The notes under the pieces were generated by a model, which made no database searches, was not told the DNA's origin, and worked only from the letters and a program-made list of their open reading frames with translations. Position numbers and translations under genes: made by a program. From assembly GCA_035296325.1 (NCBI GenBank), contig DATHBD010000025.1, positions 1 to 64,000 of the forward strand: 64,000 nucleotides of DNA, written 5' to 3'. Each line of letters begins with the position of its first letter. Positions within the stretch are counted from its first letter, which is position 1. Source of the stretch: DATHBD01 sp035296325. GTDB lineage: Bacteria > Actinomycetota > Actinomycetes > Mycobacteriales > Micromonosporaceae. Below, piece after piece: positions 37,316-46,531 of the stretch.

Positions 37316-38338
37316 ATGGCCCTCGATGACCGCAAGCTCGAGGTGCTGCGCGCCATCGTCGAGGACTACGTCGCGACCCAGGAGCCCGTCGGCAGTCGCG
37401 CCCTCGTGGAGCGGCACAACCTGCGGGTCTCGCCGGCGACGGTGCGCAACGACATGGCCGTGCTGGAGGAGGAGGGGTACATCCGCCAGCCGCACACCAG
37501 CGCGGGGCGGGTGCCCACCGACCGGGGGTACCGGCTGTTCGTCGACAAGCTCTCCCGGATCAAGCCGCTCTCGCCGGCCGAGCGCCGGGCGATTGAGCGG
37601 TTCCTGCTCGGCGCGGTGGACCTCGACGACGTGGTGCACCGGACGGTTCGCCTGCTCGCACAGCTGACCCGGCAGGTGGCCGTCGTGCAGTACCCGAGCC
37701 TGGCCCGCTCCGCGGTCCGCCATCTGGAGCTGGTCCCGATCTCCACGACCCGCCTACTGGTGGTGATGATCGCCGATACCGGCCGGGTGGAGCAGCGCCA
37801 GCTCGACCTGCCGACGCCGTTGCCGCCGGACGAGGTGACCGAGCTGCGCCGGGTGGTCAACGAGAAGTTGGGCGGCGCCAAGCTCGCCGACACGCCGCCC
37901 CTGGTACAGGCGTTGACCGACGAGATCGTCCAGCCGCTGCGGCCGGCGATGACCGCCCTGGCCACCGTGCTGCTCGAGACGCTTGTGGAACGCGGCGACG
38001 AGCGCATCGCGCTGGCCGGCACGGCGAACCTGACCCGGGCTGCCATGCTGGACTTCCAGGGCTCGTTGCGGCCCATCCTGGAGGCGCTCGAGGAGGAGGT
38101 CATCCTCCTCAAGCTGTTCGGCGAGGTGGAACCCAGCATCACCCGGGTCCGGATCGGTGACGAGAACGAGATCGAGGATCTGCGAACCACCTCGGTGGTG
38201 AGTACCGGCTATGGTCCGGGCACGACGATCGTCGGTGGGTTGGGCGTGCTCGGCCCGACCCGGATGAACTACCCGGAGACCATCGCCACGGTTCGCGCCG
38301 TGGCACGCTACGTGGGCGACCTGCTCGCGCAGGGCTGA
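37316..38338 (+). CDS. hrcA: Heat-inducible transcription repressor HrcA
   Basis: The 340-aa repressor has an N-terminal winged helix (about 1-70, [49 protein letters not shown]) and the HrcA ligand/dimer domain ([63 protein letters not shown]). It represses chaperone genes through CIRCE sites; one lies just upstream. The ATG at 37316 follows AAGGAGG; a GTG one codon earlier is too close to it. dnaJ follows after 45 bp. Confidence 0.95.
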   Translation: MALDDRKLEVLRAIVEDYVATQEPVGSRALVERHNLRVSPATVRNDMAVLEEEGYIRQPHTSAGRVPTDRGYRLFVDKLSRIKPLSPAERRAIERFLLGAVDLDDVVHRTVRLLAQLTRQVAVVQYPSLARSAVRHLELVPISTTRLLVVMIADTGRVEQRQLDLPTPLPPDEVTELRRVVNEKLGGAKLADTPPLVQALTDEIVQPLRPAMTALATVLLETLVERGDERIALAGTANLTRAAMLDFQGSLRPILEALEEEVILLKLFGEVEPSITRVRIGDENEIEDLRTTSVVSTGYGPGTTIVGGLGVLGPTRMNYPETIATVRAVARYVGDLLAQG

Positions 38339-38383
38339 AGTGCGACCTGCCCCCGGGCAGGGCTGAGAGGGACGACAGACGCA

Positions 38384-39511
38384 GTGGCTAAGGACTATTA
38401 CGCGATCCTTGGCGTCAGCCAGGGCGCCTCGCCGGACGAGTTGAAGCGGGCCTACCGTCGGCTGGCGCGTGAGTACCACCCGGACGTGAACCCCGATCCG
38501 GCGGCGCAGGACAGGTTCAAGGCGATCAGCGCGGCGTACGAGGTGCTGTCCGACCCGCGCAAGCGGGAGATCGTGGACCTGGGCGGTGACCCGCTCGCAC
38601 CCAGCGGCGGCGGGCCGGGGCCCGGCGCGGGTGGCCCGTTCGTGGGCTTCCAGGACATCATGGATGCCTTCTTCGGCAATGCCGGTGCCCGCGGGCCACG
38701 CCCGCGGACCCGCCCCGGCGCGGACGCCATCCTGCGTCTCGAACTCGACCTGGTGGAGACGGCCTTCGGCGTCGAGGCGCCGATCACCGTGGACACCGCG
38801 GTGGTCTGCACCACCTGCGCCGGCGCCGGCGCGGCCCCCGGCACCCACCCGGCCACCTGCGACGTCTGCGGCGGTCGGGGCGAGGTCCAGTCGGTCCAGC
38901 GGACCTTCCTGGGCCAGGTGGTCTCGGCCCGCCCGTGCGCCAACTGCCAGGGCCTGGGCACGGTGCTGCCGCACCCGTGTGCGACCTGTGCCGGGGACGG
39001 CCGGGTCCGCACCCGCAAGTCGCTGACCGTGAAGATTCCGGCCGGCGTCGAGGACGGCATGCGGATCCGCCTGTCCCAGCAGGGCGAGGTCGGTCCCGGC
39101 GGCGGTCCGCCCGGTGACCTGTACGTGGAGATCCACGAACGGCCGCACGACGTCTACTCCCGCAAGGGCGACGACCTGCACTGCCGGGTCACGGTGCCGA
39201 TGACCTCCGCTGCGCTGGGCACCAAACTGACGATCAAGACCCTCGACGGGGAGGAGGCGATCGAGGTGCGGCCGGGCACACAGCCCTCGTCGACGCTGCG
39301 GATCCGGGGCAAGGGCGTGCCGCACCTGCGCGGCACCGGGCGTGGCGAACTCTTCGTCCACCTTGACGTCCGCACGCCGACGAAGCTCGACGGCGAGTCC
39401 GAGCGGCTGCTGCGGGAGTTCGCGCGGCAACGGGGCGAGGAGGTCGCCGAACTCTCCAAGCAGGGCGGCTTCTTCTCGCGGATGCGCGACGCCTTCAACG
39501 GCCACGCCTGA
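38384..39511 (+). CDS. dnaJ: Chaperone DnaJ (HrcA-linked copy)
   Basis: The 375-aa co-chaperone has a J domain (about 1-65) with the HPD motif in YHPDVNPD, a Gly/Pro-rich region (about 72-90), and four zinc-binding CxxCxGxG repeats (CTTCAGAG, CDVCGGRG, CANCQGLG, CATCAGDG). A C-terminal substrate-binding domain follows. It stimulates DnaK. Being downstream of hrcA rather than in a dnaK operon, it corresponds to the second (DnaJ2-type) copy of actinobacteria. Start GTG at 38384. Confidence 0.94.
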   Translation: MAKDYYAILGVSQGASPDELKRAYRRLAREYHPDVNPDPAAQDRFKAISAAYEVLSDPRKREIVDLGGDPLAPSGGGPGPGAGGPFVGFQDIMDAFFGNAGARGPRPRTRPGADAILRLELDLVETAFGVEAPITVDTAVVCTTCAGAGAAPGTHPATCDVCGGRGEVQSVQRTFLGQVVSARPCANCQGLGTVLPHPCATCAGDGRVRTRKSLTVKIPAGVEDGMRIRLSQQGEVGPGGGPPGDLYVEIHERPHDVYSRKGDDLHCRVTVPMTSAALGTKLTIKTLDGEEAIEVRPGTQPSSTLRIRGKGVPHLRGTGRGELFVHLDVRTPTKLDGESERLLREFARQRGEEVAELSKQGGFFSRMRDAFNGHA

Positions 39512-39522
39512 CCGCCGGTACC

Positions 39523-40248
39523 GTGAGCCCGCCGCTGTTTCTCGTGGACGCGCTGCCCCCGACCGCGCAGTACCGGCTGGACGGTCCGGAGGGCCACCAC
39601 GCCGCGACCGTGCAGCGGCTGCGCGCCGGTGAGGTGATCCTCCTGGGGGACGGTCGCGGCGGACTGGCCGACGCCACCGTGACCGCCGCCGGCCGCGGCT
39701 GGGTGGACGTCGCGGTGGACGCGCAGCGGGCCGTCGGCGCGCCGGATCCGCGGCTGACCGTCGTGCAGGGTGTGCCCAAGGGTGATCGCGGCGAACTGGC
39801 GGTGCAGGCGATGACCGAGGTCGGAGTGGACGAGATCGTGCCGTGGAACGCGGCCCGTTCGGTGGCGCAGTGGCGCGGCGACCGGGCCGCCAAGGCGTTG
39901 CAGCGTTGGCGGGCGACCGCCCGGGAGGCCGCCAAGCAGGCCCGCCGGCCCTGGCTCCCCGAGGTGGGCGAGGCGCAGGGCACGGCGGCCGTCGCGGCGC
40001 GATTCCGGGCGGCCACGTCAGTGGTCCTGCATGCGGCGGCGTCCGCCCGACTGGCGACCGTGGAGTTGCCGGCGACCGGCCCGATCGTGGTGATCGTGGG
40101 CCCCGAGGGCGGCATCGATGACGTCGAGTTGGCGATCTTCGAGGACGCCGGAGCGGTGCCGGTCCGGCTGGGTGATGCCATCCTCCGCACGTCCACCGCG
40201 GGCGTCGCCGCGCTGTCGGTGCTCTCCGCACGCCTCGGGCGCTGGTAG
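39523..40248 (+). CDS. rsmE: 16S rRNA (uracil(1498)-N3)-methyltransferase RsmE
   Basis: The 241-aa SPOUT methyltransferase has an N-terminal PUA-like part (PLFLVDALP, GHHAATVQRLRAGEVILLGDGRGG) and the C-terminal knot (VVIVGPEGGIDDVELAIFEDAGAVPVRLGDAILRTSTAGVAAL). It methylates U1498 of 16S rRNA. The GTG start lies 12 bp after the dnaJ stop, so it is read in the hrcA-dnaJ operon. Confidence 0.94.
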   Translation: MSPPLFLVDALPPTAQYRLDGPEGHHAATVQRLRAGEVILLGDGRGGLADATVTAAGRGWVDVAVDAQRAVGAPDPRLTVVQGVPKGDRGELAVQAMTEVGVDEIVPWNAARSVAQWRGDRAAKALQRWRATAREAAKQARRPWLPEVGEAQGTAAVAARFRAATSVVLHAAASARLATVELPATGPIVVIVGPEGGIDDVELAIFEDAGAVPVRLGDAILRTSTAGVAALSVLSARLGRW

Positions 40249-40259
40249 CGCTACGATCG

Positions 40260-40616
40260 GTGACCGTGATCCCTGACTGCCTGTTCTGCCGGATCGTCGC
40301 CGGGGAGATCCCGGCAACCGTGGTGCACGAGACGGCGCGGACCTTGGCGTTCCGCGACATCGACCCGAAGGCTCCGGTGCACGTGCTGGTGATCCCGAAG
40401 GCCCACCACGCCGACATCGGCGCCCTCGCCGAGGCCGACGCCGACTTGGCCGGCGCGGTGCTGGCGGCCGCCGCGGCGGTGGCCGAGTCGGAGGGCCTGG
40501 TCACCGACGGCTACCGCACCATCTTCAACACCGGCGGATACGGCGGTCAGGAGGTCTTCCACGTCCACGCACACGTGGTGGGCGGTGCGCCACTCGGCCC
40601 GATGCTGGCCCGATAA
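40260..40616 (+). CDS. HIT family (HINT-type) nucleotide-binding protein
   Basis: The 118-aa protein has the whole HIT fold: CLFCRIVAGEIPATVVHET, AFRDIDPKAPVHVLVIPKAHHADI and the triad motif HVHAHVVGG near the end, where the central His forms the nucleotidylated intermediate. HINT-type enzymes hydrolyse adenosine phosphoramidates. It starts 11 bp after rsmE (GTG at 40260, or GTG at 40266) and belongs to the same conserved block. The 145-bp gap to phoH may hold a second promoter. Confidence 0.92.
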   Translation: MTVIPDCLFCRIVAGEIPATVVHETARTLAFRDIDPKAPVHVLVIPKAHHADIGALAEADADLAGAVLAAAAAVAESEGLVTDGYRTIFNTGGYGGQEVFHVHAHVVGGAPLGPMLAR

Positions 40617-40760
40617 TCCGCCCCTCTCGCCCGGAAGGGTGGCCCCGGTGTGTGGCCGGCGGAAATCGGGCGGGCCGCTGCGCCGGTCAGCCGATATCAT
40701 GGAGTGTCCGTAGCATCCACGACACGCGGAAGCAGGTGCGTGAGGCCGTAGCGCCCACCC

Positions 40761-41822
40761 ATGACCGAGACGCGAACCCCTGACCCGGAGAAGTCCGTGC
40801 AGGTCCAAGCCAAGATCACAGTCGATGACCCGCACACCATGGTCAAGCTGCTCGGAGCCCGCGACGAAGTGCTGCGGCTGATCGAGCGCTCCGTGGTCAG
40901 TGACGTCCATGTGCGTGGTAACGAGATCACCATCACCGGTCGGGCGGCCGACAACGCGCTTGCCGAGCGTGTCTTCAGCGAGCTGCTCGAGCTGATTCAG
41001 AAAGGCGAGACCCTGACCGCAGACGCCGTACGGCGTACCGTCGGCATGCTCTCCGACGGCACGACGGAGCGACCCGCCGAGGTCCTCACGCTCAACATCC
41101 TCTCCCGGCGCGGGCGGACGATCCGGCCCAAGACGCTCGGGCAGAAGCGTTACGTGGACGCCATCGACGCCCACACGATCGTGTTCGGCATCGGCCCGGC
41201 CGGCACCGGCAAGACCTACCTGGCGATGGCCAAGGCCGTACAGGCACTGCAGGCGAAGCAGGTCAACCGGATCATCCTGACCCGCCCGGCGGTCGAGGCC
41301 GGCGAGCGGCTGGGCTTCCTCCCCGGGACGCTGTACGACAAGATCGATCCTTACCTGCGCCCGCTCTACGACGCGCTGCACGACATGGTCGACCCGGAGT
41401 CGATCCCGAAGCTGATGACGGCGGGCACCATCGAGGTCGCCCCCCTGGCGTACATGCGGGGCCGCACGCTCAACGACGCGTTCATCCTGCTCGACGAGGC
41501 GCAGAACACCACGCCTGAGCAGATGAAGATGTTCCTGACCCGCCTCGGGTTCGGCTCGAAGATCGTGGTCACCGGTGACATCACCCAGGTCGACCTGCCC
41601 GGTGGGACCACCAGCGGGTTGCGCGTGGTGCGCGACATCCTGGAGGGCGTGGAAGACGTGCACTTCTCCGCGCTGGGCAGCGCCGACGTGGTGCGGCACC
41701 GGCTGGTCAGCGACATCGTCGACGCCTACGCCCGGTGGGACGCCACCCAGCAGCCGGTCCATGCCGTCGCCGGCGGCCCCCCGGGCGGTGCCGCCACCGG
41801 CAACCGCAGCCGACGCCGATAG
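40761..41822 (+). CDS. PhoH family ATPase (YbeZ)
   Basis: The 353-aa protein has an N-terminal KH-like segment ([24 protein letters not shown]) and a P-loop ATPase domain with [13 protein letters not shown] (Walker A), [11 protein letters not shown] (Walker B) and [14 protein letters not shown]. It is followed by ybeY, its usual partner; the pair is linked to 16S rRNA maturation and RNA quality control. The C-terminal 30 residues are a Gly/Arg-rich tail. Confidence 0.93.
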   Translation: MTETRTPDPEKSVQVQAKITVDDPHTMVKLLGARDEVLRLIERSVVSDVHVRGNEITITGRAADNALAERVFSELLELIQKGETLTADAVRRTVGMLSDGTTERPAEVLTLNILSRRGRTIRPKTLGQKRYVDAIDAHTIVFGIGPAGTGKTYLAMAKAVQALQAKQVNRIILTRPAVEAGERLGFLPGTLYDKIDPYLRPLYDALHDMVDPESIPKLMTAGTIEVAPLAYMRGRTLNDAFILLDEAQNTTPEQMKMFLTRLGFGSKIVVTGDITQVDLPGGTTSGLRVVRDILEGVEDVHFSALGSADVVRHRLVSDIVDAYARWDATQQPVHAVAGGPPGGAATGNRSRRR

Positions 41823-41898
41823 CCTCAGGCGGCACCGTTGCCAACGGCGGTTACGCCGACCGGTACCACCTTCACCACCGCCCGGAGCAGGGGAGCAC

Positions 41899-42366
41899 AT
41901 GTCGATTGAGATCGCCAACGAGTCCGGCGTGCCGGTTGACTCGGACAGCATCCAGGCGGTCGCCCGGCATGCGCTCGACGAGATGGGGGTCAACCCGCTC
42001 GCGGAGCTGTCGATCCTGCTGGTCGACGTGGAGTACATGACCGAGCTCAACCACCGGTGGATGGACGGAGAGGGCCCCACCGACGTGCTCGCGTTCCCGA
42101 TGGACGAGGGCAGCGTCGACCATGGGCCCGGCGAGGCATCCGGTGCCGAGCCCGCGCTGCTGGGTGACATCGTGCTGTGCCCCGAGGTGGCGGCCAAGCA
42201 GGCGGCGACGGCGGGGCACTCCGCGGTGGACGAGCTGGCGATGCTGACCGTGCACGGTACGCTCCACCTGCTGGGATACGACCACGCTGAGCCCGACGAG
42301 GAGCGCGAGATGTTCGGTCTGCAGGGCCGGCTGCTCCAGACCTGGCGGGCTGCGGGAAAGTCCTGA
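41899..42366 (+). CDS. ybeY: Endoribonuclease YbeY (rRNA maturation factor)
   Basis: This 155-aa metalloprotein has the zinc-binding motif [11 protein letters not shown] and the family block [21 protein letters not shown]. YbeY takes part in 3' end maturation of 16S rRNA and ribosome quality control. The ATG at 41899 has GGGGAG upstream. It follows phoH after 76 bp and precedes the corC-type gene by 7 bp. Confidence 0.95.
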   Translation: MSIEIANESGVPVDSDSIQAVARHALDEMGVNPLAELSILLVDVEYMTELNHRWMDGEGPTDVLAFPMDEGSVDHGPGEASGAEPALLGDIVLCPEVAAKQAATAGHSAVDELAMLTVHGTLHLLGYDHAEPDEEREMFGLQGRLLQTWRAAGKS

Positions 42367-42373
42367 TGTCCTG

Positions 42374-43687
42374 ATGTCGGATCCGGCCACACTGGGCTTC
42401 GCGGCAGGGCTGGTCATCCTCGCCGGGCTCTTCGCGATGACTGACGCGGCACTCAACACCGTCTCGCAGGCCCGCGCAGGTGAACTGGCCCGCGAGGGCG
42501 TCCGGGGCGCGAAGGCGCTGCAGATGGTGGCGGCGGACACCGCCCGCCACATCAATCTGCTGCTCCTGCTCCGGCTGGCGTGCGAGCTGATCGCCACGAG
42601 CCTGGTGGCGCTGGTCGCCTACCAGAAGTTCGGCGCGGGCTGGCAGGCGCTGCTGCTCACCGCCGCGTCGATGACCGTGGTGAGCTTCGTCGTGGTCGGC
42701 GTGGGCCCGCGCACGATCGGACGCCAACATGCGTACGCCGTGGGCACCTTCGCCGCGCCACTGGTCCGGGCGCTCGGCCGGGGCCTCGGCCCGCTCGCGT
42801 CCCTGCTCATCCTGATCGGCAATGCGGTGACCCCGGGCAAGGGCTACCGGGAAGGTCCGTTCGCGAGCACCGTGGAGCTGCGTGAGCTGGTCGACATCGC
42901 GGAGCAGCGGGGTGTCGTGGAGCACGGCGAGCGGGACATGATCCATTCCGTCTTCGCGCTGGGTGACACGATCGTGCGCGAGGTGATGGTGCCCCGCACC
43001 GAGATGGTCTGGATCGAGGAGCACAAGACCCTGCGGCAGGCGCTGGCGCTCGCGCTGCGCAGCGGCTTCTCCCGGATGCCGGTGGTGGGGGAGAGCGTCG
43101 ACGACGTGCTCGGCATCGTGTACCTCAAAGACCTGGTGCGGCTCACCGTCGGCAGCAACCCGGACGCCGACGCGACACCGGTCGCGCAGATCATGCGCGA
43201 GGCGACCTATGTGCCGGAGTCCAAGCCCGTGGACGATCTGCTCCGGGAAATGCAGGCCGCGCGCACCCACATCGCGGTCATCGTCGACGAGTACGGCGGC
43301 ACGGCCGGTCTGGTCACCATCGAGGACATCCTCGAGGAGATCGTCGGCGAGATCACCGACGAGTACGACATCGGTGAGCGACCGCCGATCGAGCGCCTCC
43401 CCGACGATGCCGCGCGGGTCACCGGTCGCCTGCCGATCGAGGACCTCGGTGAGCTCTTCGATGTGGAACTGCCCACCGACGAGGTGGAGACCGTCGCCGG
43501 GCTGCTCGCGCAGTCCCTCGGACGCGTGCCGATTCCGGGCGCCAGCGCGATGGTGGGCGGGCTGATCCTGATCGCGGAGGGCACCACCGGCCGACGCAAC
43601 CGGATTGATACGGTCCTGGTGCGCCGGGCCTCGCCCGACGAGCTTGACGCGCCTCCCGCCACCGAAAGGCAGACCGCCGATGCCTGA
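42374..43687 (+). CDS. CorC/HlyC-type hemolysin family transporter (CNNM plus CBS domains)
   Basis: The 437-aa protein has an N-terminal CNNM membrane domain with about four hydrophobic segments (residues about 5-165). Two CBS domains follow (about 200-320; VPRTEMVWIEEHKTLRQAL, IVYLKDLVRL, IAVIVDEYGGTAGLVTIEDILEEIVGEI), then a C-terminal CorC_HlyC domain (about 345-425). These proteins are implicated in Mg2+/Co2+ efflux; the hemolysin name is historical. Its stop overlaps the next start by 8 bp. Confidence 0.93.
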   Translation: MSDPATLGFAAGLVILAGLFAMTDAALNTVSQARAGELAREGVRGAKALQMVAADTARHINLLLLLRLACELIATSLVALVAYQKFGAGWQALLLTAASMTVVSFVVVGVGPRTIGRQHAYAVGTFAAPLVRALGRGLGPLASLLILIGNAVTPGKGYREGPFASTVELRELVDIAEQRGVVEHGERDMIHSVFALGDTIVREVMVPRTEMVWIEEHKTLRQALALALRSGFSRMPVVGESVDDVLGIVYLKDLVRLTVGSNPDADATPVAQIMREATYVPESKPVDDLLREMQAARTHIAVIVDEYGGTAGLVTIEDILEEIVGEITDEYDIGERPPIERLPDDAARVTGRLPIEDLGELFDVELPTDEVETVAGLLAQSLGRVPIPGASAMVGGLILIAEGTTGRRNRIDTVLVRRASPDELDAPPATERQTADA

Positions 43688-44030
43688 GCCGTCGCAGGAC
43701 CTCTCCGCCGAGGACAGCAAGCTGGTCACGTTGGCGCGGGCGGCCCGGGCCCGGGTCTCGGCAGTGGAGGGCGCGGCGGTGCGCGACGGCGACGGGCGGA
43801 CGTACGCGGCCGCATCGGTGGGCCTGCCATCGTTGTCCCTCACGGCGCTGCAACTCGCCGTGGCGAGCGCGGTCGCGGCGGGGGCGGGGAAGCTGGAGGC
43901 GGCCGCGGTGGTCACCGAGGCCTCCACATTGGACGGATCGGGGTTCGCCGCGGTGCGCGACCTCGCCGCGGACGCGCCGGTGATCCTCGCTGCGCCGGAC
44001 GGCACCGTGCTCGATGTGATCGGCGATTAG
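43680..44030 (+). CDS. Cytidine deaminase-like protein lacking the catalytic motif
   Basis: This 116-aa protein occupies the usual place between corC and era, where actinobacteria have a deaminase-like protein (Rv2365c-type in M. tuberculosis). The fold-like pattern is kept (LVTLARAARARVSAVEGAAVRDGDGRTYAAASVGLPSLSLTALQLAVASAVAAGAG) but the zinc-binding HAE/CAE and PCxxC motifs are absent, so it is not expected to deaminate cytidine. It overlaps corC by 8 bp and the convergent membrane gene by 4 bp. Confidence 0.8.
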   Translation: MPEPSQDLSAEDSKLVTLARAARARVSAVEGAAVRDGDGRTYAAASVGLPSLSLTALQLAVASAVAAGAGKLEAAAVVTEASTLDGSGFAAVRDLAADAPVILAAPDGTVLDVIGD

Positions 44031-44968
44031 GTCCGACTCCCCGAACCCAGCCCTCGTGCCAGTGTCTTGGTGCTCACCGGCTCGTACCGGGCCCGAAGGT
44101 CGGCGTAGGTGACGACGGTGAACGGTATGAGAATCAGCCCGTACAACGCCTCGGCAATCAGGAAGATGATCGTTGATGCGAGCGTCGCGGCGACCACCGT
44201 GCCGGTATCCGACGCAGTTCCGACGCTCCGGATGGCGAACGCGACCAGCTCGCTGAGGACGGTAGCCGCGACCAAGATCGCGATCACCAGGCCAATCATC
44301 GTCGCGGTGCGGCCGGCGGCGGCGCCTAGGTCACCGTTGAAGAGCCGGAAGCATCGTGAGATCGCGCCGGTCCGCTCGAACACCACGACTGCCGGCAGGA
44401 TAAGAAGCACCGCGCCGACGTAGAAGACCGGAAGCAGGCACGCGAACAGCGCGGCGACGATGATGATGCTCCCCACCGCGAACCAGCCCAGGGCCGGCAG
44501 CATGCGGCGGGCGGCTGCGGCGAGTTCCCGGCCGAGCCGAGCCTGGCCGCCAGCGGCCACCGCCACGATCAGGCGGATGCCAGCCAACGTCAGCAGCAAC
44601 TGCGGGATGGCGGCGAGCAGGCCCGAGCCGCCGGCGACCGCGTGCCGGACGGCACCCACCGGCTCGCCGGCCAGCGACGCGTCCCGGTCCGCCAGCGCGA
44701 CGAACACATCAGCTGGTGCCACCACGACCAGACCGATGACCAGGCCGATCAGTTGCAGCGCGAGCAGCGGGCGCCAGTTCGCCGCCAGGGCCGCCCAGCC
44801 CCGCGCCCACCACCCGGCGTAGTCGGCACTGATCAGCGGATCGTGCGGATCGAACCGGCCGTGCCCCGCGGACCAGGCTGGCGGTGTGCCGGGTTCGTCG
44901 TAGGCCGCCACCCAGCCGGGATCCGGCTGGGTGAATCCACCAGGCTGCCCCGGCTGCGTGATCGACAT
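44027..44968 (-). CDS. Multi-pass membrane protein of unknown function (313 aa)
   Basis: After a Pro/Gly-rich cytoplasmic start of about 50 residues, there are about six hydrophobic segments (WRPLLALQLIGLVIGLVVVAPADVFVAL, LLAAIPQLLLTLAGIRLIVAV, LGWFAVGSIIIVAALFACLLPVFYVGAVLLILPAVVVF and further). An amphipathic FERTGAISRCFRLFNGDL loop resembles the glycerophosphoryl-diester-phosphodiesterase membrane-domain / DUF7544-type proteins. The ATG at 44968 has GGGGAG upstream. It is read against the surrounding operon and ends inside the stop of the deaminase-like gene. Confidence 0.78.
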   Translation of the reverse strand: MSITQPGQPGGFTQPDPGWVAAYDEPGTPPAWSAGHGRFDPHDPLISADYAGWWARGWAALAANWRPLLALQLIGLVIGLVVVAPADVFVALADRDASLAGEPVGAVRHAVAGGSGLLAAIPQLLLTLAGIRLIVAVAAGGQARLGRELAAAARRMLPALGWFAVGSIIIVAALFACLLPVFYVGAVLLILPAVVVFERTGAISRCFRLFNGDLGAAAGRTATMIGLVIAILVAATVLSELVAFAIRSVGTASDTGTVVAATLASTIIFLIAEALYGLILIPFTVVTYADLRARYEPVSTKTLARGLGSGSRT

Positions 44969-45151
44969 TGTGGCTCCCCGTGATATGCGCCCCGTCCGCG
45001 GACCACACGGTAGCCCGTAGGGGCTACCCCGGCGACCCCGTTGTCCGGTGTCGGACCTGCCCGAACGGCGGCCCCAACAGACGTTTCGCCGTCGTCGACC
45101 ATCGACAACAGTGGTGGCGTTGCTCCCCGTACCGTAGATCCGGAGTCGTAC

Positions 45152-46471
45152 ATGCCCGTACCACGCACCAGCCGAGTCCGTTATTCGACCGTTGCCATCG
45201 CCGCCACGCTGCTCCTCACCGGTCTCACTGTCGCGGCGCCGGCCCAGGCAACCGCGTCGGACCCGGTAACCCCGCCGATCAGCTCGCGGGTCACCCCGAT
45301 CAGCGTGAACACCGCGGGTATCCCCGGTGACCGGCCCAGCGGCACCGCCTCCGTGACGCCGGACGGCCGGTTCGTGGTGTTCCAGTCCGGCGCCACCAAC
45401 CTGGTGGGCGGCGCCGCGAATGGGCAGGACGACGTGTTCCTGCGCGACCGGCGCACCGGATCCACGGAGCTGATCAGCGTGGCCCGGACCGGACGACCGG
45501 GGAACGGCGCCAGCCTGGTCGGCACGACCGCGATCAGCGCCGACGGCCGGTTCGTGGCGTTCCGGTCCACCGCCACCGACCTCGTCGCCGGCGTCGACGG
45601 CAACGGGATCGGCGTGGACGCCTACGTCCGCGACCGGTTGACCCGCACCACGGTACGGGTGAGCGGTGACGCCACGCTGACGCACAACGAGTCGCCATCG
45701 ATCAGCGGGGACGGCCGGTTCGTCGCGTTCGTGGCCGACGACACCACGCTGGTGCCGGGCGACACGAACCTGGTGCCTGACGTGTTCGTGCATGACCGAC
45801 GGTCGGCGACCGTCCGGCGGGCCAGCGTCGGCCCCGACGGCGTGCAGGGCAACGCGGTCAGCGCGACCCCGGTGCTCAACGGCAACGGCCGCTTCGTGGC
45901 GTTCCACTCCTTCGCCAGTAACCTGGTCGCCGGTGACAGCCACGTCCCCGACATGTTCGTGCGCGACCTGCGCTTCGGCCGGACCGAGCGGGTCAGCTAC
46001 GGCCCCACCGGCGGGGACCTGGACGGCGGCGTCCGGGGTGCGCCCTCGATCAGCTCCGACGGCCGGCTGGTCACCTTCTCCGCCTACGACCTTCAGGTGT
46101 ACCTGCGCGACCGCACCCGTGGGGTGACCACCGTGGTGAGCGCCGGCCGCGACGGCCAGCCGAGCGGGGAGTTCAGCCACACGCCCATGCTGAGCCCGGA
46201 CGGGCGGTTCGTCACGTTCCACTCCGGCGTGGGCCTGACGGCGCCGGATCCGTCGATGGTCACCATCTACCGCCGTGATCTGCGGGCCGCCACCACCACC
46301 CGGCTGCGGCTGAACACCACCGACGGCGCCCCGCTTGTGCGCGGCGCGTACCTGTACGCCACCAGCAACGCCGGCGTGGTCTTCTCCTCCGACGCGCCGA
46401 ACCTCGATGTGGACGGTCGGCCCAGCCGGGCCGAGGGGGCAACCGTCCAGCTCTACCTGGCGAACTGGTGA
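45152..46471 (+). CDS. Secreted PD40/TolB-like beta-propeller protein, paralogue 1
   Basis: The 439-aa product has a signal peptide (about 1-33) and at least six blades of the type SVTPDGRFVVFQSGATNLV, AISADGRFVAFRSTATDLV, SISGDGRFVAFVADDTTLV, each followed by DVFVRDR-type strands. This is the WD40-like PD40 pattern, which makes a beta-propeller used for binding; no catalytic residue is evident. The ATG at 45152 has GGAG upstream. It is about 60-65% similar by eye to the next gene, so the two are a tandem duplication. Confidence 0.85.
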   Translation: MPVPRTSRVRYSTVAIAATLLLTGLTVAAPAQATASDPVTPPISSRVTPISVNTAGIPGDRPSGTASVTPDGRFVVFQSGATNLVGGAANGQDDVFLRDRRTGSTELISVARTGRPGNGASLVGTTAISADGRFVAFRSTATDLVAGVDGNGIGVDAYVRDRLTRTTVRVSGDATLTHNESPSISGDGRFVAFVADDTTLVPGDTNLVPDVFVHDRRSATVRRASVGPDGVQGNAVSATPVLNGNGRFVAFHSFASNLVAGDSHVPDMFVRDLRFGRTERVSYGPTGGDLDGGVRGAPSISSDGRLVTFSAYDLQVYLRDRTRGVTTVVSAGRDGQPSGEFSHTPMLSPDGRFVTFHSGVGLTAPDPSMVTIYRRDLRAATTTRLRLNTTDGAPLVRGAYLYATSNAGVVFSSDAPNLDVDGRPSRAEGATVQLYLANW

Positions 46472-46531
46472 CTTCCATCGCCGTGCTCAGATGACGATTG
46501 CTTCGCCCGCCTCTGGAGAATCGGAGTAGCC

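Noticed and set aside
37754..40504. A 916-codon minus-strand frame opposite hrcA, dnaJ, rsmE and hit
   Set aside because: It is the antisense shadow of conserved genes and contains no domain.
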